Assembly: GCA_019911785.1 (NCBI GenBank)
Contig: JAIOJM010000268.1
Location: forward strand, 1 to 12,063
Source of the DNA: Sulfuricella sp.
GTDB taxonomy: Bacteria; Pseudomonadota; Gammaproteobacteria; Burkholderiales; Sulfuricellaceae
Direction: 5' to 3'
DNA: 12,063 nucleotides
The position numbers were made by a program, and so were the translations under genes. Numbering within the stretch: position 1 is the stretch's first letter; each line of letters starts with the position of its first letter. The notes beneath the pieces are model-generated. The model had not been told where the DNA came from and searched no databases. It worked only from the letters and a program-made list of their open reading frames with translations. Below, one piece after another: positions 1-6,481 of the stretch.

Positions 1-220
1 GATCTGCCTCAGCGTGCGCCAGGCCTTCGGAGACGGGGGATTTCGTGAATTCCTTGCCGTTTTTCAGGGAACCGGACGGGCCATATTCCGTATAGACACG
101 GCACAGGGCGGTGGAGCCGTCCTGTGCGATGGTGATACGGTAATCCTTGTTTGAACCGTTCATGGTGCATCGCATGTCGATGCGCCGGATGACGTTGCCA
201 ATAAAGGTCGGGCGGGCCAT
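1..220 (-). CDS. Partial small protein, possibly WGR-like (runs off the left edge)
   Basis: The first 73 codons of a gene are present and its 3' end lies outside the window. The ATG at 220 is preceded by a strong ribosome binding site (AAAGGAGAAACAA then ATG), which fixes the start. The segment GSNKDYRITIAQDG followed by RVYTEYGPSGSLKNGKEFT has the layout of a WGR domain: an N-K-x-Y-x-I strand, then a strand ending in a Y/W-G-x-x-G turn, then a G-rich turn. The signature Trp-Gly-Arg is not exact (here YGP), so this is only a resemblance. WGR domains are found in nucleic-acid-associated proteins such as PARPs and MolR-like proteins. The gene is separated from the operon to its right by a terminator, so it probably has its own promoter in 221-350. 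Existence of the gene is well supported; the domain is a guess. Confidence 0.6.
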   Translation of the reverse strand, partial: MARPTFIGNVIRRIDMRCTMNGSNKDYRITIAQDGSTALCRVYTEYGPSGSLKNGKEFTKSPVSEGLAHAEAD

Positions 221-353
221 TTGTTTCTCCTTTGAACTGCTTTAATTATGAACAAGCGGCCCCACCAGGTTTGGAATTTCTAAGGCCAAATCGCCAAAAA
301 ACAGACAATGCGCGCCATCCGTAACGGACCAATTATTCGAGTCCGCCGGGCGC

Positions 354-375
354 AAAAAAAGCCGTGCATGACGGC
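354..375 (-). terminator. Rho-independent terminator closing the PRTRC-side operon
   Basis: Read on the minus strand, a GCCGT/ACGGC stem with a 5-base loop is followed at once by seven T. It sits about 40 bp after the stop of the 417-605 gene, where the end of the minus-strand transcription unit is expected. The stem is short but GC-rich and the T-run is intact. Confidence 0.7.
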
Positions 376-416
376 CAGAAAAGTAATTGCCAAGAAAAAT
401 GGCGCTGTGTGGTTTC

Positions 417-605
417 TTAATTCGAGATTCGGGGGTCGATCAATTCGACATTATGCGGAGCCCATTCGCATTGCCGATCGTTCACGTAGGTTGACACCTT
501 TATCCATTGGAAAGGAAACGCATCTTGAAACGCAATAACCCGCCCCAAACCATCCGGGCATATAGCTTCCTGACCAATAATCGGGTGCTCGAATTCGTGC
601 GCCAT
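417..605 (-). CDS. Small conserved-looking hypothetical protein (62 aa)
   Basis: I chose the ATG at 605 because it has a good ribosome binding site (AAAGGGG, about six bases upstream). The frame stays open to 695 but no such site precedes the farther start. The product is 62 residues, with no signal peptide or membrane segment. The pattern IGQEAICPDGLGRVIAF, then IKVSTYVNDRQCEWAPHNVELI, looks like a small beta-barrel of the SH3/KOW type: a GLGRV turn followed by short strands and a WxPxNVELI end. I do not recognise a named family. It is the last gene before the terminator at 354-375. It is separated from the gene above by 190 bp holding DnaA-box-like sites, so it may have its own promoter. 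Function unknown. Confidence 0.6.
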   Translation of the reverse strand: MAHEFEHPIIGQEAICPDGLGRVIAFQDAFPFQWIKVSTYVNDRQCEWAPHNVELIDPRISN

Positions 606-654
606 GTTTACCCCTTTCATGCCGCGACCAGTCGCAGTCATCAACCTGAATACC

Positions 655-756
655 GCCTGTTTATTAGGCATTATTCTATTTTTATCTGATTGCAATGGAG
701 ATATTTATCCATCGAGCAAAGGTATCCACAGGCTTGTCCACTGAAACCGTGGATAA
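655..756. other. Candidate replication-origin-like segment: AT-rich stretch plus three DnaA-box-like 9-mers
   Basis: Three 9-mers close to the DnaA box TTATCCACA fall within 52 bp: TTATCCATC at 705-713 (7/9), GTATCCACA at 722-730 (8/9) and, on the other strand, TTATCCACG at 748-756 (8/9). They abut an AT-rich run at about 660-709. This is the layout of a DnaA-dependent unwinding region, and the element encodes its own sliding clamp. No iterons and no replication initiator gene are seen in the window, so the assignment is tentative. Confidence 0.35.
668..695 (-). promoter_or_regulatory. Possible promoter for the 417-605 gene
   Basis: On the minus strand TTGCAA (690-695) and TAATGC (668-673) are separated by 16 bp in an AT-rich stretch about 60 bp upstream of the start at 605. 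The -10 match is weak; the AT-richness could instead belong to the possible origin. Confidence 0.25.
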
Positions 757-795
757 CCCGATCTGTGGCAGACCGCCGCACTGATAGAGACTCCC

Positions 796-1182
796 TTAAT
801 GACTCGCCACCGTATCTGGCTGGATTTTCTCCCAGTGCGTAATACGGGACTGATCCCGTATTGCCACCCGGCTTCCGCGCTGGATTTCCGTCCACCACTT
901 GAACCAGATGCCGCCCTTATGGAACGCCTCGCCAAGATTCGTCATGACGACCTGGCCCTCCAGCGGCAACCGAAGGCTGATGGGTTCAAGGACGATCAGC
1001 CACGACGAAGCATCACTACCGGGATTACCGCGTACCCGGTAGCGCACGATGGTATCGGGATGCACTTTTTTCAGCGAAGTGGCCACGGTTCGCGCCATGC
1101 TTTCGCTCTCTGCGGATACAGCAACCAGCACTTTTTTGGTGGCCGCATCCAGCACTTCAACTGGAACAATGAAGTTTCCCAC
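796..1182 (-). CDS. Hypothetical protein (128 aa) abutting the IS right end
   Basis: This soluble-looking protein has no family I recognise. The N-terminal half (FIVPVEVLDAATKKVLVAVS, then about 25 helical residues) and the second half (SSWLIVLEPISLRLPLEG, GGIWFKWWTEIQRG) suggest an alpha/beta fold. The only plausible start in the present arrangement is GTG at 1182, two bases after the tnpB stop and inside the predicted right end of the insertion sequence. An AGGGG in the IS end lies about eight bases upstream and could act as ribosome binding site. The original start was therefore probably altered by the insertion, and the true N-terminus may once have lain on the far side, near 2680-2750. 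The gene likely belonged to the PRTRC transcription unit. Expression now would depend on read-through from tnpB or the operon. Confidence 0.55.
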   Translation of the reverse strand: MGNFIVPVEVLDAATKKVLVAVSAESESMARTVATSLKKVHPDTIVRYRVRGNPGSDASSWLIVLEPISLRLPLEGQVVMTNLGEAFHKGGIWFKWWTEIQRGSRVAIRDQSRITHWEKIQPDTVASH

Positions 1183-1184
1183 CG

Positions 1185-1420
1185 CTAAAGCCCCTGTGGT
1201 CTTGTAGCGAGGGTTTCCTGGGTCAACGACCAGAGCGCAGGGGTGTTGCCACCCAAACGGCTTACCTTAGTCTTGCCAGGCGGTGATTGCGTTGCCGCAA
1301 CCGGTTCGGAGTCTTCCGCCCCTACCTTTTTCTTGGTAATTCCGCACCGCGTCTTCTCTTTCCGAACACATTTTCCAGCCAGCAATTGCCGGACACCGCG
1401 CATGGTAATCACCTTTGCCG
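1185..1420 (-). ncRNA. Predicted omega RNA (reRNA) overlapping the tnpB 3' end
   Basis: TnpB guide RNAs are known to be processed from the 3' part of the element and to run through the right end into flanking DNA. The region here is unusually long for a tnpB tail and ends in a hairpin-like sequence by the stop codon. If so, the guide would be the bases just below 1170, inside the 796-1182 gene. Positions are inferred from the family, not from a covariance match. Confidence 0.35.
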
Positions 1421-2630
1421 CGTTGTGATCAGCATGGTCAGTATTCCCGCAGCTTAGGCAGACGAATTCGGCTTGTGATACCCGATTGTCCTGGTGAACG
1501 TGGCCGCATTCGGCACATTCCTGCGAAGAATAAAACGGTGGAACTTCGATAACCAGCTTGCCTTGACGGCGAGCTTTGTACTGCAAAAACACTTTCGTCT
1601 GTCCCCATGTCGAGGCCAGAATGTATTTGTTTAGACCGGACTTGGCGGCAGCACCATTCTTGATCCAGCGGCCTTGCTCATCCTGTTTTGGCTTGACCTT
1701 CTTGGTCATGTTCTTGACCTTGAGCGCTTCGAACACGAACAGTTTGTATCGCGGATCGCTGGCAAGCGTGTGACTGGTTTTGTGAGCCACATCCCGGCGC
1801 ACGTCGGCACCATAGCACTGGTAATGTGCCACACGACGTTTGGCCTTGACCCAGCCTGACGAACCCTTGGTGCGGCGTGCCAGACGCCGTTGCCAGCGTT
1901 TCTTGTGCCGCTCTTGAGCAAGCAGGCGTTGTTTCTGGATCTTCGAGAAGTCGAATTGCTGCTTATCACTCCCGGCCAAGGGCAAAGCCACGCCTCGATC
2001 AAGACCGACTGTCATCTTGCACAGTTCGTCTTCGTTGAACTGCATCAGCCATGCCGCGGTATCCTTGTCGGTTGGCCCAGGGATGCTGTCGTCGTAGTTG
2101 AATGAGACGTGCCAGCGCCCGGCGTGAATACTGATATGCAGCGATGCCGGAGGCTGGTATTCCTTGTGCGCCTTGAATGCCAGAACCCCTACCGGGAATT
2201 TCTTGGTGCCAAGGTGAAGCTGGTGCTCGGTGATTTCGCCTGTTGCGGCATCCACAACGGGACTGAACTTGAACACTTCTGAAGTGAGCCACACCGACTG
2301 TTTGCCGATCTTCTTGTGAATAACAGGGCGACCGCCCAGCTTGGAGAAATACCGGCTATAGGCTTGTTTCCACAGCGCTGCGCCATTGCGCAGCAGGACA
2401 CTCGGTACTTCGGACAGGTAGGGCGTGAGTTCGGTTTTGAACTGGCTGTATTGTTGGTCTATCGGCGCATACCGCCCGACGTGCTGTAAAGACTTCCGCG
2501 CAAAGCGACGAAAATACTGGTCTTCGCGCACCTTGGAATTGTAGATATTCCGCTGGCAGCCGATCCACTGCAACAGGGTTTGTTCCTGTGCAGGAGTGGG
2601 GTAACAACGAAAGCGATTGCCGATTTGCAT
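1185..2630 (-). CDS. tnpB: TnpB RNA-guided nuclease (IS605 OrfB family transposon protein)
   Basis: The 481-residue protein starts with the family's typical RFRCYPTPAQEQ...CQRNIYN segment (residues 6-31). All three RuvC acidic residues are in place: D211 in VGLDRG, E301 in FEALKVKNM and D401 in DHADHNAAK. Between the last two sits the zinc finger, C372xxC375 and C391xxC394. The nuclease is thus predicted to be intact. Proteins of this family cut DNA under guidance of an omega RNA transcribed from the element's 3' end and help retain the element. The tail after the RuvC-III site (about 75 residues, basic then low-complexity) is longer than usual and is encoded in the region expected to double as omega RNA. 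No clear ribosome binding site precedes the ATG, which is common in this family. The gene lies in the same orientation as the PRTRC operon. Confidence 0.92.
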   Translation of the reverse strand: MQIGNRFRCYPTPAQEQTLLQWIGCQRNIYNSKVREDQYFRRFARKSLQHVGRYAPIDQQYSQFKTELTPYLSEVPSVLLRNGAALWKQAYSRYFSKLGGRPVIHKKIGKQSVWLTSEVFKFSPVVDAATGEITEHQLHLGTKKFPVGVLAFKAHKEYQPPASLHISIHAGRWHVSFNYDDSIPGPTDKDTAAWLMQFNEDELCKMTVGLDRGVALPLAGSDKQQFDFSKIQKQRLLAQERHKKRWQRRLARRTKGSSGWVKAKRRVAHYQCYGADVRRDVAHKTSHTLASDPRYKLFVFEALKVKNMTKKVKPKQDEQGRWIKNGAAAKSGLNKYILASTWGQTKVFLQYKARRQGKLVIEVPPFYSSQECAECGHVHQDNRVSQAEFVCLSCGNTDHADHNAAKVITMRGVRQLLAGKCVRKEKTRCGITKKKVGAEDSEPVAATQSPPGKTKVSRLGGNTPALWSLTQETLATRPQGL

Positions 2631-2764
2631 GGAATTAGTTTACCAAAATGACTTTACTCAATTGCAATTTATAACCATCCGCTTGACCCATCTTGGCGCG
2701 TGGAACTCGCCTAAGAGGGGGGAATGCGCGGACAAGTGTTCATCATTCACTCCCCACTCGACTT

Positions 2765-3568
2765 CTACGCAGCCTTCCGGCTTTCTTGCTCAACCGCCGC
2801 CGGACGGATCAACCGCCAAGCCTCCGGGCTGACCGGGATGGACGATGCACGTCCACTTTCCAGATTGAAAAACACACCATTCCAACCGATATGTCCATTC
2901 CGCAAGGCTTCCGCAAGCCATGCGAAAATCCACGATGCCGCCATCGCGTTGGTTCCGATGCCTTGCCGCATGATGCTTTCCCGCGCAGAGCAGGAAGGCG
3001 TGTTGTCGTCATCCCCGGCGATAATCTCAGGGTAAAGCTCGGTCACAAGGGGCAGGCGCATGGGGTCATCGGCAATACGCTTGCCGTACTGACCCACGAT
3101 CACTTGGGCCGACACAGCATCGTTGCCAGAGTCGATCCACCAGACCGTGTTATGGGCATCACGAACGAAGGCGTCTATTTCACGCCGCGCCGCCTTGCTG
3201 TCCACGCATCCGATGATGAAATCGGCCTCATAGCTGCGAATCGAGTCGCGGGTGAAGCGTTCCGGCCTGTCCTGCCAGGACAAGCCATGTGCCACGTTTA
3301 TGCGATTCACCATCACCGATGCCTTGTTATGGCCAACATCAGGAAGGAAGAAGTTTTGCCGCAGGCAGTTATGTTCTGCCACGGTGTCATCGTCCCAAAC
3401 CGAAACCTCCAGCCCGTGCGGGTGACCCAACTCAATGAGGCACTTTGACAGGGACGGCAGGCGCGGGAGCAACTGCGACCCGGTGCCGCCGCAGCCGATC
3501 ACATGAATCTTGATCGGGCGGTGCAGAATGTCGTCTGGAAGGATATGCAGGTTAGCGGGTTCGGTCAT
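2765..3568 (-). CDS. PRTRC system ThiF family protein (E1-like adenylyltransferase)
   Basis: The 267-residue protein carries the Rossmann nucleotide-binding loop GCGGTG (residues 25-30). This is followed by the E1/MoeB/ThiF signature, V-W-D-D-D-T-V then N67, R70 and Q71, K82, and the CVDS strand with D123. A cysteine in TPSCSAR (C193) sits where the catalytic or crossover-loop cysteine is expected. Such enzymes adenylate the C-terminal glycine of a ubiquitin-like protein, here most likely protein C. The start ATG overlaps the protein A stop by four bases (ATGA at 3565-3568), indicating translational coupling. The PRTRC call rests on this gene order together with the length and the family's C-terminal region (WNGVFFNLESGRASSIPVSPEAW). 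The operon is interrupted by an insertion sequence about 95 bp downstream. Confidence 0.92.
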   Translation of the reverse strand: MTEPANLHILPDDILHRPIKIHVIGCGGTGSQLLPRLPSLSKCLIELGHPHGLEVSVWDDDTVAEHNCLRQNFFLPDVGHNKASVMVNRINVAHGLSWQDRPERFTRDSIRSYEADFIIGCVDSKAARREIDAFVRDAHNTVWWIDSGNDAVSAQVIVGQYGKRIADDPMRLPLVTELYPEIIAGDDDNTPSCSARESIMRQGIGTNAMAASWIFAWLAEALRNGHIGWNGVFFNLESGRASSIPVSPEAWRLIRPAAVEQESRKAA

Positions 3569-4224
3569 GATTGGTTCTCCGTTCCGCCATCAGTAGCGGT
3601 AGGACTATGATCTAATATTGACCTCACAAATTCTGATAAATCTATCGAGAGTCCCATCATGGACAGCCGCATCGCAACGGAAGGCGTAGGCCGATCCAGA
3701 TTGCCCACCACAAAGGCCAGCTTGGCATCGTCTGTGCGGTCGTCCTTATCGTCCGTGCCGCTGAAAAAGGCGGGGAAAGCGCCGTGTGAGTGGCAATCGA
3801 CCACAGGGAGGCAAGAGGGCGTGGCATCAGGGCGGCGATACTGGATATGTTCGCATCCACGCGAGATGACATGAGGCTCAACGTAGCCAATGACACCTTG
3901 GTCGGGGTCGAAAGTGAGCCATGCCGCATGTTCGTCAGGGGCAAGCTCGGCGGCGCGTCCGATGAAACGGCGCAACCCGGCAGCAAGGGCGCGGCGGTGC
4001 AGATTGATCTTAAACAGCGCGGGAACTTGTCCATAAGGCATCTTGACGGCAACCTCCGACACTTTGGAGATTACGTGCAGCCAAGGTCGCAGCACCTCAA
4101 CGTGCACTCCATCCTCTGCCATCAGAAAACGATGTCCATCGCTGTCCAACAGGGTCAAGCGTTCATAGCGTGGACAGCAGACCGTAGGGCAGACCGCCTG
4201 TAGAACACAGTCAAGCTGGTTCAT
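3565..4224 (-). CDS. PRTRC system protein A (JAB/JAMM metalloprotease-like)
   Basis: The 219-residue protein contains a full JAMM metal-binding signature near its centre: H145-S-H147, seven residues, S155, two residues, D158 (in DCHSHGAFPAFFSGTD). This motif coordinates zinc in isopeptidases of the RPN11 and bacterial JAB type. A conserved glutamate is expected upstream; E98 and E116 are candidates. In the PRTRC pathway it is expected to trim or remove the ubiquitin-like protein C, but no substrate is known. It is coupled on both sides by 4-bp ATGA overlaps, with protein B upstream (4221-4224) and ThiF downstream (3565-3568). The N-terminal 90 residues form a mixed, Cys-containing domain (C6, C12, C16, C17) of unknown role. 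Confidence 0.9.
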   Translation of the reverse strand: MNQLDCVLQAVCPTVCCPRYERLTLLDSDGHRFLMAEDGVHVEVLRPWLHVISKVSEVAVKMPYGQVPALFKINLHRRALAAGLRRFIGRAAELAPDEHAAWLTFDPDQGVIGYVEPHVISRGCEHIQYRRPDATPSCLPVVDCHSHGAFPAFFSGTDDKDDRTDDAKLAFVVGNLDRPTPSVAMRLSMMGLSIDLSEFVRSILDHSPTATDGGTENQS

Positions 4225-4988
4225 CGGTCGGGCATCCTGTCGGCATCCAGTTTGTCTACCAGCAGGCCGAGTGTCATGCCCTTAATGGGGCGCAGGACAC
4301 GCTCTGGAAACTTGCGGAACTTGCCGTCCAGCAGATCACGGGAAAATGCGTGGATTCCGCCTTTGTAGTTTACTGGTTTGGGGTGGTTGGGGTGGCTGAA
4401 CGCGCTCTCCCAAAAGCCGCGCTCCCACCTCGCCACGGAATCCGCCATCGTGCTGTCGGGTAGCGGCATGGAACCCGTACAAACGGTTCCAGAATCCCAT
4501 ACGTTCATCAGCGGGGCATGGCAGAGCGGCGTGGATGCGTCAGGGCGATTTTCACCCTTGACCGCAAAAACCCACATTTTCTGGCCTTTGGCCGCGAAGA
4601 TCAGTCCGGGGGTCAGACCCTCCCCGTTTCGCTGACCTACCGCGATATGCCGATCTTCCTCTGTAACTCGCGTGTTGAAGAAGTAGGTGCGCTTGCCGGG
4701 GCGTTGCCACCAGACAACGTGTTCAGGCCCAACGGACAAGATGGTGTCGGGCATAACACCGGAGCGGGTGCGATTCGACTCCAGAAGCCCGGCGGCGACC
4801 TGCCGCAAGCTGTCACGGTCTGCCGGACGACCAGCCCGGATGATCGGGGCAGCACCGGGAGCGCAATCAACCGGGTGGATGGTGGCATAGCGAAGCTGCT
4901 CGTAGCCGCCGCCAGAACCATACAACAGGATCGCGGTTTGCAGCGTCACGCTGCGGGCATCAAGGTCGTGTGTTACGAAGCTCATCAT
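4221..4988 (-). CDS. PRTRC system protein B (prokaryotic E2-like family)
   Basis: I place the start at the ATG at 4988 because AAGGA lies five bases before it; the frame also opens at a TTG at 5006 that has no such site. The 255-residue product overlaps the end of protein F by 29 bp and ends in an ATGA overlap with protein A. Protein B belongs to a family named in Pfam as a prokaryotic E2-like group (Prok-E2_D). The segment PLCHAPLMNVWDSGTVCTGSMPLP (residues 154-177, described here by its key residues C156, N162, C170 and P175) is the most conserved-looking part. C170 is the best candidate for an acceptor cysteine, an inference from position and context only. Expected role: accept the Ub-like protein from ThiF. 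Confidence 0.88.
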   Translation of the reverse strand: MMSFVTHDLDARSVTLQTAILLYGSGGGYEQLRYATIHPVDCAPGAAPIIRAGRPADRDSLRQVAAGLLESNRTRSGVMPDTILSVGPEHVVWWQRPGKRTYFFNTRVTEEDRHIAVGQRNGEGLTPGLIFAAKGQKMWVFAVKGENRPDASTPLCHAPLMNVWDSGTVCTGSMPLPDSTMADSVARWERGFWESAFSHPNHPKPVNYKGGIHAFSRDLLDGKFRKFPERVLRPIKGMTLGLLVDKLDADRMPDR

Positions 4989-6000
4989 GAAGTTCCTTGG
5001 CTGCAATTAGCGCCTCGTCCAAGGCGCGGAGGACTTGTCCAGTATGACGAATGCGCGGGAGCGATTCTTGAATACCTGCCACATCGGGGCGGAACATGAC
5101 ACATCCGACCCACGGCGGATATTCGCCGCGCTCGTCCTCGTACCGATGATGGTCATCAATGATCTGATTGAACTGCCCATCTTCATCCCACTCGATCACC
5201 ACAGGCGGCTCGTTGGGATAAGAAGCCTCCCCATATTCATTTTCTTCTTCGGGGGTATCCAGAAACACGCCCTGAATGGAATTGATCTGGTGCAATTTCA
5301 GAAGGGCGGACATCAGGCGGCCAACAGGACGGTCAGAAAGACGCTCGGCGTGAGCCGCAAAGTCATCAGGCTCAACGTGTGGCAGTTCTGGCGCATAGCC
5401 GTTAAAAGCCCATTCAGGAACGCCATCGAACAGCACGTCACGGCGCGGCACGTCAGCGTCCTCGTCGCCCATTTCCTCGATCACCAAATCTTCGTTGTCC
5501 TCACCCATCCAGTAAATATTTTGAGCCATCTCATAGATGCCGGAGGGGGTATGAGGGCAGCCGAAGCGCACTAGCACCTGATCCAGATAGCCCAAGGCCG
5601 TGCGGCCCAAGCCGGGGGACTCGTTCTCGATGGATTCAAATGCGCGTCCAACTGTAATCCACTCAGGGCGGTCGGCATTGATCGCCACGCCGACTAGCGG
5701 CTCCTTATCTGCGCTGGTGAATTCCTCGTCGCCAGAGGTATTGGGAAGGATCAGTCTGGCGTAGGCGGAAATCAGGCGGAACTCGTAATCGTCCCCAACA
5801 GCGCGTTGCCAACCTTTCTCGATCAGCACCCGGATGGCGCTTGCACTCATGCGCGTCCGGCGCAGACCAGCCAGGTCATCGTCAGCGATCATTCCCATTT
5901 GGCTCATGGCCAGCACCAGCCGCAAGTGACGCTCTCCTGCGGGGGCGAACTCGATGATCGCCGGGACTTCCGGCGCGAAGGTGGGCAGGGTCAGAAGCAT
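4960..6000 (-). CDS. PRTRC system protein F
   Basis: The 346-residue protein lies where PRTRC protein F is expected, between the C region and B. It is strongly acidic in its middle and C-terminal parts (runs such as GEDNEDLVIEEMGDEDAD at about 177-194, and PEEENEYGE). There are no transmembrane segments, signal peptide or recognisable catalytic motif. The N-terminal 80 residues look helical, and residues 40-80 (LAGLRRTRMSASAIRVLIEKGW) could be a winged-helix-like stretch. The ATG at 6000 has no good ribosome binding site. It overlaps the preceding small gene by 10 bp, so translation is probably coupled. Family assignment rests on position, size and acidic composition; molecular function is unknown. 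Confidence 0.78.
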   Translation of the reverse strand: MLLTLPTFAPEVPAIIEFAPAGERHLRLVLAMSQMGMIADDDLAGLRRTRMSASAIRVLIEKGWQRAVGDDYEFRLISAYARLILPNTSGDEEFTSADKEPLVGVAINADRPEWITVGRAFESIENESPGLGRTALGYLDQVLVRFGCPHTPSGIYEMAQNIYWMGEDNEDLVIEEMGDEDADVPRRDVLFDGVPEWAFNGYAPELPHVEPDDFAAHAERLSDRPVGRLMSALLKLHQINSIQGVFLDTPEEENEYGEASYPNEPPVVIEWDEDGQFNQIIDDHHRYEDERGEYPPWVGCVMFRPDVAGIQESLPRIRHTGQVLRALDEALIAAKELHDELRNTRP

Positions 6001-6212
6001 GGCGGCACAAACTCAGGGGAGGGCGCTACGATCACTTTGGCGCGATTGTGAGCTTGTGCAAGCTCCCGCACGACACCTGCCACGTCACGCTCGGCAGGGC
6101 CGTAGCGAAGGCCGCCGATGCCGCGAGAACGCTTTGCCGAAGGTTTTGCCTGCCCCTTCACCATGTCACTCAGAACGGCCTCGATCATTACCTCAAAGGC
6201 ATCGCGCTTCAT
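5991..6212 (-). CDS. Small basic hypothetical protein between PRTRC C and F (73 aa)
   Basis: The start ATG at 6212 lies three bases after the protein C stop, with AAGGG about seven bases upstream inside the C gene. The 3' end overlaps the protein F start by 10 bp. The tight packing argues that it is a real gene. The product begins with a predicted amphipathic helix (MKRDAFEVMIEAVLSDMVKG), followed by a basic, Ser/Lys/Arg-rich linker (QAKPSAKRSRGIGG) and a second helix (ERDVAGVVRELAQAHNRAKV). The basic linker is compatible with nucleic-acid or acidic-partner binding, for example the acidic protein F, but this is speculation. I do not recognise a family. Confidence 0.7.
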   Translation of the reverse strand: MKRDAFEVMIEAVLSDMVKGQAKPSAKRSRGIGGLRYGPAERDVAGVVRELAQAHNRAKVIVAPSPEFVPPCF

Positions 6213-6215
6213 GTT

Positions 6216-6425
6216 TCAGCCCTTGGTTCCAACGCTGCGCTTGAATTCCCAAATTTGCGCATCACCCTCGAACTGACCGCCTTCAACTGCGGCATTAACG
6301 AGGTCGCCATGAATCGCAGAATAGAACGTCTTGACCTGTTCAGGGGTGAGTTGTGGATCAGGATCAGGCAAAATTCGACCATTGAATAGAAAGCGCCGAA
6401 CTGTGGGGGTTGCGGTCAAAGCCAT
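6216..6425 (-). CDS. PRTRC system protein C (ubiquitin-like protein)
   Basis: The 69-residue protein is close to ubiquitin in size. It has the family layout: an N-terminal strand (PTVRRFLFNG), LPDPDPQLTPEQVKTFYSAI with a helix following, then DLVNAAVEGG and a last strand (GDAQIWEFKRSVGTKG). Pfam names this family Prok_Ub. The chain ends in a single glycine (VGTKG), so no proteolytic trimming would be needed before adenylation by ThiF. The start has an excellent ribosome binding site (AAGGAG, six bases before the ATG). This suggests high expression, as expected for a modifier protein. It follows protein E by 56 bp and is followed after three bases by the 73-residue gene. Confidence 0.92.
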   Translation of the reverse strand: MALTATPTVRRFLFNGRILPDPDPQLTPEQVKTFYSAIHGDLVNAAVEGGQFEGDAQIWEFKRSVGTKG

Positions 6426-6481
6426 GAAAATCTCCTTATTCTCAAAGTAGGTGAAAAAATTCTCGTAAAGTGAAAAACGGC

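Larger units (their letters stand above)
1170..2670 (-). mobile_element. IS200/IS605-group element, tnpB only (IS1341-like)
   Basis: The element is a single tnpB gene without tnpA. The proposed right end is the hairpin-like CCAC...GGTGG around the tnpB stop followed by AAACTTCA (on the minus strand, ending near 1170), which resembles RE ends of this group (GGCTTTAGC core, then TTCA). The left end is placed just after a TTAT at 2671-2674, a plausible target motif, followed by the AT-rich AAATTGCAATTGAG leader. These elements lack terminal inverted repeats and make no target duplication, so both boundaries are estimates. It sits between PRTRC ThiF and the next operon gene and would need tnpA supplied in trans to move. 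Confidence 0.6.

Noticed and set aside
671..935. Two minus-strand frames overlapping the end of the 796-1182 gene
   Set aside because: No ribosome binding site, no recognisable motif, and they overlap the better-supported 128-residue gene.
2693..3448. Long plus-strand open frame (251 aa) opposite ThiF
   Set aside because: It is antisense to ThiF, whose motifs and operon overlaps are clear; it shows no ribosome binding site or recognisable domain.
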